From: Deltaproteobacteria bacterium
GTDB taxonomy: Bacteria; Desulfobacterota; Binatia; UBA9968; CAXXLF01
Length of the DNA: 24,974 nt
Assembly: GCA_022571535.1 (NCBI GenBank)
Contig: JACZXR010000001.1
Coordinates: 1 to 24,974, forward strand
Reading direction: 5' to 3'
The notes below the pieces were generated by a model. That model made no database searches. It was not told the DNA's origin and saw nothing but the letters and a program-made list of their open reading frames with translations. Shown here in pieces: positions 1 through 7,538 of the stretch (position 1 is the first letter of the stretch; each line of letters opens with the position of its first letter). Made by a program: the position numbers and the translations under genes.

Positions 1-1
1 C

Positions 2-721
2 TCCTCCAACCTGCCAGGCTACGTCAACGCTTACGGCATGCACACCCTGCACGGCCGATCGCTGGCGGTCGCCACGGGCGCCCAACTCGCCAATCACAAA
101 ATGAAGATTATAGCCACCGGTGGCGATGGCGATGGCTTCGGCATCGGGGGAAACCACTTCGTCCACAGCATGCGCCGAAACGTCGACCTGACCTACATCG
201 TCATGGACAACCAGATCTACGGGCTGACCACCGGCCAGATCTCCCCCACCAGCACCAAAGGGATGAAGACCAAAAGCACACCCGACGGAAGCGTGGAAAA
301 CCCGATCAATCCGATCCCCCTGGCCCTTGCCGCAGGGGCCACCTATGTGGCTCGAGGATTCACCGGTCAGGTAAAACACCTGGTCGAGCTCATCAAGGGT
401 GGTATCCAGCACAAAGGCTTTGCTTTCATTGACGTCTTTAGTCCGTGCGTGACCTACAACCACGACAACAGCCACGAGTTCTTCAAACAGCGCACCAAGA
501 AGCTGGGAGAGATGGGCCACGATCCAACCGACTTCCATGCAGCCATGGAGAAGGCCTATATGTGGGGTGAGGTCATCCCCATTGGCCTCTTCTGGAAACG
601 TGACGATCTCCCCTCGCTGGACCAGCTGGAGCCGATTTTGGAAGAGAGCGGTCCACTCGCCCGTCGTCCTCTGGGCATCTCTCCCGAGACCGCTAAGGCC
701 CTGATCAAAGAGTTGATGTAG
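2..721 (+). CDS. korB: 2-oxoacid:ferredoxin oxidoreductase, beta subunit (5' partial)
   Basis: This is the TPP-binding beta subunit of a 2-oxoacid:ferredoxin oxidoreductase, which oxidatively decarboxylates a 2-oxoacid to an acyl-CoA and passes electrons to ferredoxin in the cytoplasm. The frame is open from base 2, so the N-terminus and the alpha subunit lie outside the window. Visible hallmarks are the start SSNLPGYVNAYGMHTLHGR, the TPP/Mg motif GDGDGFGIGGNHF, and then VMDNQIYGLTTGQ about 25 residues later, which is the GDG-x-N pattern of the family. The C-terminal third holds the usual cysteine-containing FSPCVTYNH segment. The KorB (2-oxoglutarate) type fits best, but substrate specificity cannot be read from this subunit, and a pyruvate enzyme is possible. 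lipB follows after 62 nt on the same strand. A ferredoxin, the usual electron acceptor, is encoded convergently just beyond lipA. Confidence 0.9.
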   Translation, partial: SSNLPGYVNAYGMHTLHGRSLAVATGAQLANHKMKIIATGGDGDGFGIGGNHFVHSMRRNVDLTYIVMDNQIYGLTTGQISPTSTKGMKTKSTPDGSVENPINPIPLALAAGATYVARGFTGQVKHLVELIKGGIQHKGFAFIDVFSPCVTYNHDNSHEFFKQRTKKLGEMGHDPTDFHAAMEKAYMWGEVIPIGLFWKRDDLPSLDQLEPILEESGPLARRPLGISPETAKALIKELM

Positions 722-783
722 GGACCCCTCAGAAATTAACCGGCAACCCCAAGCCAGCGAGGTCTCCTCTATCAGCTCGGAAG

Positions 784-1497
784 ATGCCAACTTTACTCTT
801 TAAAGACCTGGGCCAGTTGGAATACCTTACCGCCCTATCTCTCCAGCAAAGACTCCTGGAAGAGAAACAGTGTGGCACAACCATGGACATGCTCCTTCTG
901 GTGGAGCATCCCCATGTCTTCACGAGCGGAAGAGCAGGCAGGGAAAAAAACATGTTGGATCGAGGAGACGTCCCCTTTCATCTCACCACCAGGGGAGGGG
1001 ATATCACCTATCACGGTCCTGGCCAGTTGGTAGCCTACCCCTTGCTGGATCTCAGATCCGCCCTACGAAGGGACGTCCACATCTATTTACGCAATCTGGA
1101 GCGAGTCCTGATTCAGACCGTCAATCTATTTGGCATCACGGCAAAGAGGGTCCCCCCCTGGACAGGGGTCTGGATCGAAAATAGAAAAATTGCCTCCATC
1201 GGCATTGCTGTCAGAAAAGGCATCACCTATCATGGCCTGGCCCTCAACATGTGCCCTGATCTCAGCTATTTTAACCGGATCATCCCTTGCGGGCTTCCCT
1301 GGGCTGAGATCACATCCATGGAGCGTGAGCTGGGAAGAGAGATTGACCCGAGAGAGGTAAAAGAAGCCTTTATCGATTGCTTCGCCAAGCGATTCCAGTA
1401 TACAGAGTTAGAGGAACTATGCCTCGAAGACACCCCGACTGGGTTAAAGTCAGAGCGCCAGGCAGCCCCAATTACCTTCGCCTCAAGCGGATTCTGA
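784..1497 (+). CDS. lipB: Octanoyl-[acyl-carrier-protein]:protein N-octanoyltransferase LipB
   Basis: LipB transfers octanoate from acyl carrier protein to lipoyl domains, the first step of de novo lipoate attachment. The 237-residue product carries the signature RGGDITYHGPGQLVAYPLL (about residues 70-88). It also has the acyl-binding lysine in NRKIASIG (K135) and the catalytic cysteine in RIIPCGLP (C169), the Cys/Lys dyad of the family. The family is usually about 210-230 residues long. The extra C-terminal tail comes from the last 79 nt overlapping the start of lipA in another frame. The ATG at 784 has a GGAAG directly against it, so the ribosome-binding site is not ideal, but no better in-frame start keeps the N-terminal strand. 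The lipB-lipA order implies one transcript that produces lipoyl cofactor for 2-oxoacid dehydrogenases and the glycine cleavage system. Confidence 0.95.
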   Translation: MPTLLFKDLGQLEYLTALSLQQRLLEEKQCGTTMDMLLLVEHPHVFTSGRAGREKNMLDRGDVPFHLTTRGGDITYHGPGQLVAYPLLDLRSALRRDVHIYLRNLERVLIQTVNLFGITAKRVPPWTGVWIENRKIASIGIAVRKGITYHGLALNMCPDLSYFNRIIPCGLPWAEITSMERELGREIDPREVKEAFIDCFAKRFQYTELEELCLEDTPTGLKSERQAAPITFASSGF

Positions 1498-2267
1498 GAG
1501 ATCATAGCCTCCATTCGGTCTGCGAAGAGGCGCGCTGCCCCAACATCGCCGAGTGCTGGGAAAATCACACCGCCACCTTCTTGATCCTGGGAGACATCTG
1601 CACGCGAGGCTGCCGCTTCTGTGCGATCAGCAAGGGAAGGCCAGGTCTCCTAGACCCGGAAGAGCCGCGCAATGTGGGCCTAGTAGTCAAAGAACTGGGA
1701 TTGGAACACATTGTGGTCACCTCGGTGGATCGGGACGATCTTCTAGACGGCGGCTCGGCCCACTTTGCCAAGACTGTCTTTTGGATCAAGCTCCTCAATC
1801 CCGGTATTCGTGTGGAGGTCCTCATCCCGGACTTCAAAGGAGACCATAAGGCCTTGGAGACCGTGGTCCAATCCGGCGTTCATATCCTTAACCACAACAT
1901 GGAAACAGTACCGCGGCTTTACAAAAAAGTGAGGCCGGGCTCCGTGTACCAGCGCTCGCTAGATATTCTAAAAACCGCCAAAGAGATACGGGAAAACGTG
2001 CTGACCAAATCAGGGTTGATGCTAGGCGTGGGAGAGACCACGGGCGAGGTGATGGGTACCTTGCAGGACCTAAGGGAAATCAACTGTGATATTGTCACCC
2101 TGGGTCAATATCTCCAACCTTCAACAGACCAGCTTGCGGTTGAGCGTTACGTTTCACCCGCCGAGTTTCAGGAACTCAAAACAGAGGCCCAGAAACTCGG
2201 ATTCCGTCATGTGGAGTCCGGACCTCTGGTTCGTAGCTCCTATCACGCCTGGAGCCACGTGTACTGA
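1419..2267 (+). CDS. lipA: Lipoyl synthase LipA (radical SAM)
   Basis: LipA inserts two sulfurs into protein-bound octanoyl groups using S-adenosylmethionine. The auxiliary cluster motif CEEARCPNIAEC (C-x4-C-x5-C) is followed by the radical-SAM motif CTRGCRFC (C-x3-C-x2-C), and the conserved RSSYHA near the C-terminus supplies the serine ligand of the auxiliary cluster. VLIPDFKGD and LNHNMETVPRLYKKVRP are also typical. I place the start at the ATG at 1419: an AGAGGA stands a few bases upstream, and the resulting N-terminus PRRHPDWVKVRAPG matches the family. An in-frame ATG at 1377 would add 14 residues unlike LipA. The 282-residue length is normal. The gene overlaps lipB by 79 nt out of frame and ends 2 nt from the convergent ferredoxin stop, with no obvious terminator between them. 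Confidence 0.95.
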   Translation: MPRRHPDWVKVRAPGSPNYLRLKRILRDHSLHSVCEEARCPNIAECWENHTATFLILGDICTRGCRFCAISKGRPGLLDPEEPRNVGLVVKELGLEHIVVTSVDRDDLLDGGSAHFAKTVFWIKLLNPGIRVEVLIPDFKGDHKALETVVQSGVHILNHNMETVPRLYKKVRPGSVYQRSLDILKTAKEIRENVLTKSGLMLGVGETTGEVMGTLQDLREINCDIVTLGQYLQPSTDQLAVERYVSPAEFQELKTEAQKLGFRHVESGPLVRSSYHAWSHVY

Positions 2268-2269
2268 AC

Positions 2270-2542
2270 CTAGGCTGTTTTGTTCTTGAAGTAGTCGGCG
2301 TCAATCTGGATGTATTGCTTCCACTTGTCCGGAGTCGCCGCCTCTTCAAAGATCGCCTCTACCGGACAAACCGGTTCACAGGCCCCACAGTCGATACACT
2401 CCTCAGGATCGATATAGAGTTTGTTAACCTTCTCGAATTCCTCAGTCTCATCTTTTGTGGGATGGATGCAATCCACCGGGCACACATCCACGCAGGCAAG
2501 GTCCTTAACATCTATACAGGGTTCAGCAATGATATAGGTCAT
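2270..2542 (-). CDS. 7Fe-type ([3Fe-4S][4Fe-4S]) ferredoxin
   Basis: This is a 90-residue soluble ferredoxin with two cluster-binding segments. The first is C9-x7-C17-x3-C21-P, plus C25. The second is C49-x2-C52-x2-C55-x3-C59-P. At the place where an 8Fe ferredoxin would have the second cysteine of its first CxxC there is Val12. By comparison with Azotobacter-type FdI this implies a [3Fe-4S] cluster (C9, C17, C59) and a [4Fe-4S] cluster (C21, C49, C52, C55). The C-terminal tail (residues 60-90) is short compared with the ~106-residue FdI. A strong AGGAGG lies about 8 nt before the ATG, which suggests high expression. It may serve the oxidoreductase encoded at the left edge; that is an inference from proximity. 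Confidence 0.93.
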   Translation of the reverse strand: MTYIIAEPCIDVKDLACVDVCPVDCIHPTKDETEEFEKVNKLYIDPEECIDCGACEPVCPVEAIFEEAATPDKWKQYIQIDADYFKNKTA

Positions 2543-2574
2543 CTACACTCCTCCTCTAGAAACTACATTTTAAG

Positions 2575-2603
2575 CAAATAGCAAACCAAAATGCCGAAGT
2601 CAA
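2575..2603 (-). promoter_or_regulatory. Putative sigma70-type promoter for the ferredoxin gene
   Basis: On the minus strand TTGACT (2598-2603) and TATTTG (2575-2580) are separated by 17 nt. The -35 matches the consensus in five of six positions, the -10 in only three. It lies in the 84-nt gap between the rtcB stop and the ferredoxin start, so the ferredoxin could be transcribed independently of rtcB. A TAAAAT a little downstream is an alternative -10 but has no good -35. Confidence 0.35.
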
Positions 2604-2626
2604 TTGTCCAGTATTTCTCCTTCTCC

Positions 2627-4096
2627 CTATCCTTTGATAATCCCCACCGGACGGAAACGTGCTACCTTTTTCGAGATGCCCGCCCGCTCCATAGTCTCCA
2701 CCACAGCAGCCACGTCCTTGTAAGAATGAGGCATCTCCTCGGCCATCGTGGCCCTCCCTTGATATCGAGCCACCACGCCACGGCGTGCCATTTCCTGATC
2801 GATGTTGATGCCGCGACTGATCTTCCTGGACTGCGCCCGGCTCATGACTCGACCGGCCCCGTGACAGGTACTACCAAAGGTGGCCTCCATGGCCGTCTCG
2901 GTCCCGACAAGTAGAAAAGAATACCGGCCCATGTCACCCGGGACAAGAACCGGCTGTCCAATCTGTCGGTAGGCCTTTGGGATCAATGGGTGATTCGGGG
3001 GAAAGGCCCGTGTCGCACCTTTGCGATGGACACAAACACGACGGGGTTTTCCCTCTACCACATGCTCCTCTATCTTGGCGATATTGTGGCAGACGTCATA
3101 GATGAGAAAAAAGCCTAGCTCCCGTGGGCTGATCCCCAATACTCTAATGAAAGCCTTTTCTGCCTGGCTCATGATCACCTGTCGATTCGCCCACGCGTAA
3201 TTGGCGGCGCAGGCCATGGCTGCCAAATAATCCTGGCCCTCGGGAGACTTGACCGGGGTGCAGGCGAGCTGGCGGTCGGGAATGTCGATCTGGTATTTCC
3301 CAGTGGCCCGGTTCATAACCTTTAGAAAGTCCTCGCACGTCTGATAACCCAACCCTCGAGAGCCAGTATGGATCAGGACCAACAACTGATCAGGAAAGAG
3401 TCCCAAAATCTCAGCCTCCCGAGTTCGATAGATCTCCTCCACCCTGCCAATTTCAAGGAAGTGGTTTCCCGAGCCCAAGGTACCCACCTGCCTTAGGCCG
3501 CGTTCCAATGCCCTCTCACTGAGTAGATCTGCATCCGCACCCTGGAGTGCCCCCCCCTCTTCCATGTACTCGAGATCCTCCTGCCGGCCATATCCCTCCC
3601 CCACGGCCCAGCGTGCTCCCTCTCGCAGCAGACGCCTCTCGTCTCCCAGAGAAATTTTTGGGATAGCCCCGTGGGCTCCCACGCCAGACGGGATCGAAGA
3701 AAAGAGGGCCTCTACCAGCCGGGGTATCTTCTCCTCAACGTCGCGGAAAACCAAGTTGGTCCTTACCAAACGGACACCGCAATTGATGTCGTAGCCCACG
3801 CCTCCGGGTGAGATAACGCCGTTATCGTAGTCCATCGCCGCCACCCCACCAATGGGAAATCCGTAACCCCAGTGGATATCGGGCATGGCCAGAGAATAAC
3901 CTACAATACCAGGAAGGCAAGCGACGTTCATAACCTGCCTCATGCTGTTATTGTCCTGTAGACTCGGTAAAAGCTCCTCGCTGGCGTAAATTCGTCCGGG
4001 GACCCTCATCCCCCCTTGGCGGGGAATCTCCCAGAGCCACTCAGCGACGCGGCGAAGCTTGATCTCATCTCCTGCCGTTGTGTTTTCTCTAGACAT
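2627..4096 (-). CDS. rtcB: RNA-splicing ligase RtcB (3'-phosphate/2',3'-cyclic phosphate to 5'-OH)
   Basis: RtcB joins RNA 2',3'-cyclic phosphate or 3'-phosphate ends to 5'-OH ends, using GTP and Mn2+. All active-site motifs are present in the 489-residue product: GGVGYDINCGVR (D103, C106), GSGNHFLEIG (H212), HTGSRGLGYQ (H243), YDVCHNIA (H337), HRKGATRAFPP, and GSTCHGAGRVMSR, whose histidine (H412) corresponds to the residue that is guanylylated in studied RtcB proteins. The C-terminus VARFRPVGIIKG is typical. The length is of the long archaeal/bacterial type, longer than the ~408-residue E. coli protein. The ATG overlaps the end of the archease gene by 8 nt (ATGTCTAG), so translation is probably coupled. 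No CRISPR array or RtcA lies nearby. Likely roles are RNA repair or tRNA ligation. Confidence 0.96.
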   Translation of the reverse strand: MSRENTTAGDEIKLRRVAEWLWEIPRQGGMRVPGRIYASEELLPSLQDNNSMRQVMNVACLPGIVGYSLAMPDIHWGYGFPIGGVAAMDYDNGVISPGGVGYDINCGVRLVRTNLVFRDVEEKIPRLVEALFSSIPSGVGAHGAIPKISLGDERRLLREGARWAVGEGYGRQEDLEYMEEGGALQGADADLLSERALERGLRQVGTLGSGNHFLEIGRVEEIYRTREAEILGLFPDQLLVLIHTGSRGLGYQTCEDFLKVMNRATGKYQIDIPDRQLACTPVKSPEGQDYLAAMACAANYAWANRQVIMSQAEKAFIRVLGISPRELGFFLIYDVCHNIAKIEEHVVEGKPRRVCVHRKGATRAFPPNHPLIPKAYRQIGQPVLVPGDMGRYSFLLVGTETAMEATFGSTCHGAGRVMSRAQSRKISRGINIDQEMARRGVVARYQGRATMAEEMPHSYKDVAAVVETMERAGISKKVARFRPVGIIKG

Positions 4097-4502
4097 CGAA
4101 AATCACCCTGGCACGCCACATGCCGTCCTCCTGCCAAACTTTAAAATCGTGATAGGTGACCCCTTTAATCTCGGTATAAAAGCGATGGCGCTCGAGATCC
4201 AGGCACTCCCCCCAAATCAACCCTTCCACCCGTTCATGCAGGAGACTCACAATCTCGCAACGTTTTCCGCCAAAGCCCTTGAGGTTAAATTGGGCCAGGA
4301 GCTCGCACAGCCAAGCATGGAAAAGCTCCTCCCATCCCTGACCCATTGCCGAAACGGCAATCTTCTCCTTCGGGTTGATGTCGTCGGAATCAGCCACTAG
4401 GCCAAAGAGGGCCTCTGCTGCCTCAGAAAAGAGACCTGACAAATCCGCAGTCTCAATCTCAATGCCCAGATCTGCTGTATGCTCGATCTCCCGAGTAGTC
4501 AT
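4089..4502 (-). CDS. Archease, RtcB activator
   Basis: Archease promotes guanylylation and multiple turnover of RtcB. The 137-residue product has the diagnostic N-terminal IEHTADLGIEI (metal-binding H8 and D11). It also has the central LFHAWLCELLAQFN helix, the KGVTYHDFKV strand and the closing acidic RVIFDV (D136), all of which match the archease fold. The ORF ends inside the rtcB start, which fits the functional pairing. The start ATG lies 22 nt after the upstream DHH gene stop and has no clear Shine-Dalgarno sequence, so it may depend on coupling or read-through from the upstream gene. Confidence 0.93.
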   Translation of the reverse strand: MTTREIEHTADLGIEIETADLSGLFSEAAEALFGLVADSDDINPKEKIAVSAMGQGWEELFHAWLCELLAQFNLKGFGGKRCEIVSLLHERVEGLIWGECLDLERHRFYTEIKGVTYHDFKVWQEDGMWRARVIFDV

Positions 4503-4524
4503 CGGTCAGTGATGAAAAACACCC

Positions 4525-5895
4525 TCAGTGTGTTATCAGCTTAACCATGGCGTCACGGATGACCCGCTCGCTCACCTCGCCAAAGCGCTCTTTGAAACGC
4601 TCAAGGGGAATCACTGCTTTAGCCATGGACCGGTGCCCACCGGCGCTGCCGAGATGGTCGAAGATCCGCTTTAATATCTCGCCCGCACTTTTCACGTATC
4701 CTACATTTCGCACCGAGATCACTACCCGATCGCCACAGAGCCCAGAGACAACCCCCCACTCCACCCCTTCAATCTGGAGGCAGAACTCAGCCAGTTGGGG
4801 AATGACATCCTCCCTTTTGATTTCCCCTACATGAATGACCGCAACACCGTTGACCAACTCAAGGCGACTCAGGGCCCTGCCTAGGGCCTCCAGATCCTCC
4901 CGCGGCAGCGCCGGCCGCTCCATCCTGACAATCATGGCCCTGTTACCAAAGGGATACAAAAAGCTAAAGGCCTCCAGATCAGCATGATGACTCCCGCGTT
5001 CCAAAAAGAGCGTATCGCTTTTGATCCCATAGAGGAGCGCTGTGGCAAGTCTCTGGGAAGGCTCCATATTTGCTGCACGGAGATACTCCGTGAATATCGT
5101 CGAGGTCGCACCATAATGCGCCCTGAGATCCGTATAGCGGGCCGAAAAAGAAACTCGCTTGGGGTGATGATCCACGACGAGGTCTATCTTACCCAGAGGG
5201 CGCTTGAAGTACGGAGGCTGTACATCCACCAGAGCCAACTTTGTCCCTTCTTGGTGGAGATCCTCATAAGTGATCCTTTCAATCTGAATCTCCAGCAGCC
5301 TGAGCATGGCGAGATTTTCCGGCCGGGTCACCGCACCAAAAGTGACGATAGGCGTGGTAGCTCGGTTCCGCCCCAAGAGCTCCCGCAAAGCCAGGGCACT
5401 ACCGATCGCATCAGGGTCAGGATCATGCTGCAACAAAATAAGGATCTTGTCTTTTTCCCCGAAAAGAGACCGGATCCGAATAACACGCTGCCGGTTGAGG
5501 GAGCTGAGAATCTGCGGCGCGCAAAATTCCTGGAAGATGTCTTCCAGTAAAACCTCTCGTAATAATGGGTCTTTCCTGTCACGCGATGCCTCCTTGCCGG
5601 AAGAGAGGAACAGGATAGGCAACTCCCTTCTAAAGGTTCTCAGAAGAGTGATGATTCGTTTTCGAAGCTTTGTCTCTCTGACAAAAATGATTGCGTGATG
5701 GATGTCCTCCAGCTTTATTTTCTTGTAAGACCTTTCGTGGTCCAGCGCTCCTGAGAGACATTTCGCCCCCGACCTCCTGACCTTTCTCGCAGCCCCAGAA
5801 TCCTGGATCAGAAAGAGGACCTCGCCCTGCCTAGCGGGAAACCGACGCATGAATCGGAAGAGCAGGTCATCGTTACAAATCGCTAAGTATCCCAC
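4525..5895 (-). CDS. DHH/DHHA1 family phosphoesterase with N-terminal nucleotide-binding-like domain (NrnA-like)
   Basis: Residues 1-120 look like a Rossmann/TrkA-N-like domain (short strands such as EVLFLIQDSG and HAIIFVRET). From about 150 there is a DHH phosphoesterase: HDPDPDAIGSALAL (157-170), LALVDVQPP (D224), VDHHPK (DHH at 242-244) and GIKSDT. Near the C-terminus LGSAGGHRSMAKAV is the substrate-binding DHHA1 motif. NrnA-type members degrade short oligoribonucleotides or pAp; in this two-domain architecture the substrate is not known, so I give no symbol. The start is GTG at 5895 with AAGGGA about 10 nt upstream, and no ATG is available upstream in frame. The neighbours archease and RtcB point to RNA metabolism. 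A 169-nt spacer separates it from the thioesterase gene upstream. Confidence 0.88.
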   Translation of the reverse strand: MGYLAICNDDLLFRFMRRFPARQGEVLFLIQDSGAARKVRRSGAKCLSGALDHERSYKKIKLEDIHHAIIFVRETKLRKRIITLLRTFRRELPILFLSSGKEASRDRKDPLLREVLLEDIFQEFCAPQILSSLNRQRVIRIRSLFGEKDKILILLQHDPDPDAIGSALALRELLGRNRATTPIVTFGAVTRPENLAMLRLLEIQIERITYEDLHQEGTKLALVDVQPPYFKRPLGKIDLVVDHHPKRVSFSARYTDLRAHYGATSTIFTEYLRAANMEPSQRLATALLYGIKSDTLFLERGSHHADLEAFSFLYPFGNRAMIVRMERPALPREDLEALGRALSRLELVNGVAVIHVGEIKREDVIPQLAEFCLQIEGVEWGVVSGLCGDRVVISVRNVGYVKSAGEILKRIFDHLGSAGGHRSMAKAVIPLERFKERFGEVSERVIRDAMVKLITH

Positions 5896-6064
5896 AGGGT
5901 TTTCCCTTGAGAGGGGTAATTTTAGAACTGCAAGGAGAGGGCTTCGTGGGGGGGGGAGGAACTAATGATCATCACAGACACATACACTAACATTAAGCCG
6001 AACTCAATGGAAGGGCAACGCAAGCCTGTGAAGGTTGCATCGCAAACCAAGATAGGCTTGACCT
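5896..6064 (-). other. Spacer with a 40-nt two-tier hairpin and a 9-nt poly-C run
   Basis: This non-coding stretch lies between the thioesterase stop and the DHH start. Bases 6021-6060 form an imperfect hairpin on either strand: outer arms CAAGCCT/AGGCTTG and inner arms GGTTTGC/GCAACC with one bulge. No U-run follows on the minus strand, so it is not a standard intrinsic terminator. Nearer the DHH start (5948-5956) there are nine consecutive C on the minus strand. I see no convincing promoter; a TTGAGT near 6003-6008 has only a weak -10. Confidence 0.5.
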
Positions 6065-6436
6065 TCATCGCACCGGGACGGGTTTCCCATTTCCATCGAC
6101 CGCCACATAAACAACCTCCGCCTCGGTGACCTTAACCCGAACTCCCGGTTGGCCATAGCGCTCGGCCTCAACCTCAACGCGGATCGTGAGAGAGGTTTTC
6201 CCCTCACGTACCTCACGTGCATAGAAGCTAACCACATCGCCGACATAGACGGGCGCGATAAACTCGACCTCACGCATTGCCTTGGTGACAAAATTCCTGG
6301 TGGCACACTGGGAGGCTGCAATGCCGCCCGCCAGGTCGATGTGGCTCAGGATAATTCCCCCAAAAATGGTTCCACCAGCATTGGTATCCCTGGGGAGCAG
6401 GGTCACTCTTAGAGTAGGATCACGTGCTAGGGGCAT
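6065..6436 (-). CDS. Acyl-CoA thioesterase, YciA-like hotdog fold
   Basis: This 123-residue single hotdog domain probably hydrolyses acyl-CoA to free acid and CoA. The hallmark segment is DTNAGGTIFGGIILSHIDLA (residues 17-36), which carries the active-site aspartate and glycine-rich helix of the YciA/acyl-CoA hydrolase group. MREVEFIAPVYVGDVVSFYA and the strand VYVAVDGNGKPVPV complete the fold. Chain-length preference cannot be read from the sequence. The ATG lies 31 nt downstream of the ilvE stop with only a weak AAAGGG, so it is probably the second gene of an ilvE transcript. A link to branched acyl-CoA turnover is possible but is inference. Confidence 0.88.
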   Translation of the reverse strand: MPLARDPTLRVTLLPRDTNAGGTIFGGIILSHIDLAGGIAASQCATRNFVTKAMREVEFIAPVYVGDVVSFYAREVREGKTSLTIRVEVEAERYGQPGVRVKVTEAEVVYVAVDGNGKPVPVR

Positions 6437-6467
6437 CGTCTGGACAAGGCCCTTTTCCAGATCAAGC

Positions 6468-7397
6468 TCAGAGGGTGGTCAGCCAGTCCGGGTAGCTTTT
6501 ATCTTTCCCTTTGGTGATGTTAAAAAATGCCTGTTGCAAGTCGTAGGTGACAGGACCTGGACAGCCAGGACCAACCTTGCGGTTATCCACCTCTCGGACT
6601 GGTGTCACCTCCGCAGCGGTCCCAGTAAAAAAAACCTCATCCGCAATGTAAAGCTCGTCACGAGTAAAGCACTCTTCAACCACAGGGTACCCTCTGTCCC
6701 GTGCAATCGTGAGTACGGAATCCCTTGTGATCCCAGGTAGGATTGATGTGTGAGGGGTTGTCTTGACTCGTCCTTGTCGAACAATAAAGATATTCTCACC
6801 GCTGGCCTCTGCCACATAACCTTCGGTATCAAGCATGATAGCCTCATCGTAACCAGCTTCCTTGACCTCATTCTTGGCCAAAACGGAATTGACATAATTA
6901 CCCGTGATCTTGCTCTTGGTCATCATCACGTTGACGTGATGGCGGGTGTAAGAGGAGATCTTCGCCCGTATACCGTTCCTGATCCCTTCCTCCCCTAGAT
7001 AGGCTCCCCACGGCCACGCGGCAATGATCACATGAACTGGATTTTCCGGCGCATATAACCCCATCTCCCCCAACCCCAAGAACGCGAGAGGACGGATATA
7101 ACACTCCTTAAGTCCGTTGGCCCTGATCACCTCCAGGACCGCCTGCTCCATCTGTTCCAGCGTATAAGGAAGAGGAAAACCCAAAATCCGCCCAGAGTCA
7201 AAAAACCTACGGAGGTGCTCCCCCAATCGGAAGACAGCCGAGCGACCATCCTCCATGGCATAGCAGCGGATCCCCTCAAAATACCCGGTCCCATAGTGAA
7301 GCGAATGGGTCAGGACGTGGACCGTGGCCTCTTCCCATCGAACCATCTGGTTGTCCATCCAGATTTTTTCCGTTTTCAATGACGTCGCGATTCCCAT
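6468..7397 (-). CDS. ilvE: Branched-chain-amino-acid aminotransferase (class IV PLP enzyme)
   Basis: The enzyme interconverts valine, leucine and isoleucine with their 2-oxoacids, using 2-oxoglutarate/glutamate. The 309-residue length is standard. The PLP-lysine motif is TKSKITGNYVNS (K163), followed by AGYDEAIMLD and EASGENIF, which holds the conserved acidic residue contacting the PLP ring nitrogen. HYGTGYFEGIR near residue 34 and FFTGTAAEVTPV near the C-terminus are family signatures. D-amino-acid aminotransferase and aminodeoxychorismate lyase share the fold, but the GTAAEVTPV and FEGIR forms favour IlvE. A GGAGGA stands about 12 nt before the ATG. The minus-strand terminator at 7482-7516, which ends HU transcription, lies just upstream, so ilvE needs its own promoter; I could not identify one. 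Confidence 0.93.
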   Translation of the reverse strand: MGIATSLKTEKIWMDNQMVRWEEATVHVLTHSLHYGTGYFEGIRCYAMEDGRSAVFRLGEHLRRFFDSGRILGFPLPYTLEQMEQAVLEVIRANGLKECYIRPLAFLGLGEMGLYAPENPVHVIIAAWPWGAYLGEEGIRNGIRAKISSYTRHHVNVMMTKSKITGNYVNSVLAKNEVKEAGYDEAIMLDTEGYVAEASGENIFIVRQGRVKTTPHTSILPGITRDSVLTIARDRGYPVVEECFTRDELYIADEVFFTGTAAEVTPVREVDNRKVGPGCPGPVTYDLQQAFFNITKGKDKSYPDWLTTL

Positions 7398-7481
7398 GCG
7401 ATTGAAAGTTCCTCCGCTGAGCCCACGGCACTGCGCCGCGCTATTCTATTTCCCTCTTCAACACCCATCAAGGGCAAGAGA

Positions 7482-7516
7482 CAAAAAAAGGCCACCATGC
7501 CTCACCCATGGTGGCC
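7482..7516 (-). terminator. Rho-independent terminator of the HU gene
   Basis: Read on the minus strand, a perfect 10-bp stem GGCCACCATG/CATGGTGGCC (7507-7516 with 7490-7499, 7-nt loop) is followed immediately by seven T (7483-7489). It lies 22 nt past the HU stop codon, in the correct orientation. Confidence 0.9.
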
Positions 7517-7538
7517 ACAAAAAGATTCTGCCTTTGGT

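Noticed and set aside
4510..4535. Possible terminator after the DHH gene (AACAC-ACTGAGG-GTGTT followed by TTT).
   Set aside because: The stem is only 5 bp and AT-containing, it overlaps the stop codon, and archease follows 22 nt later, so termination is unlikely.
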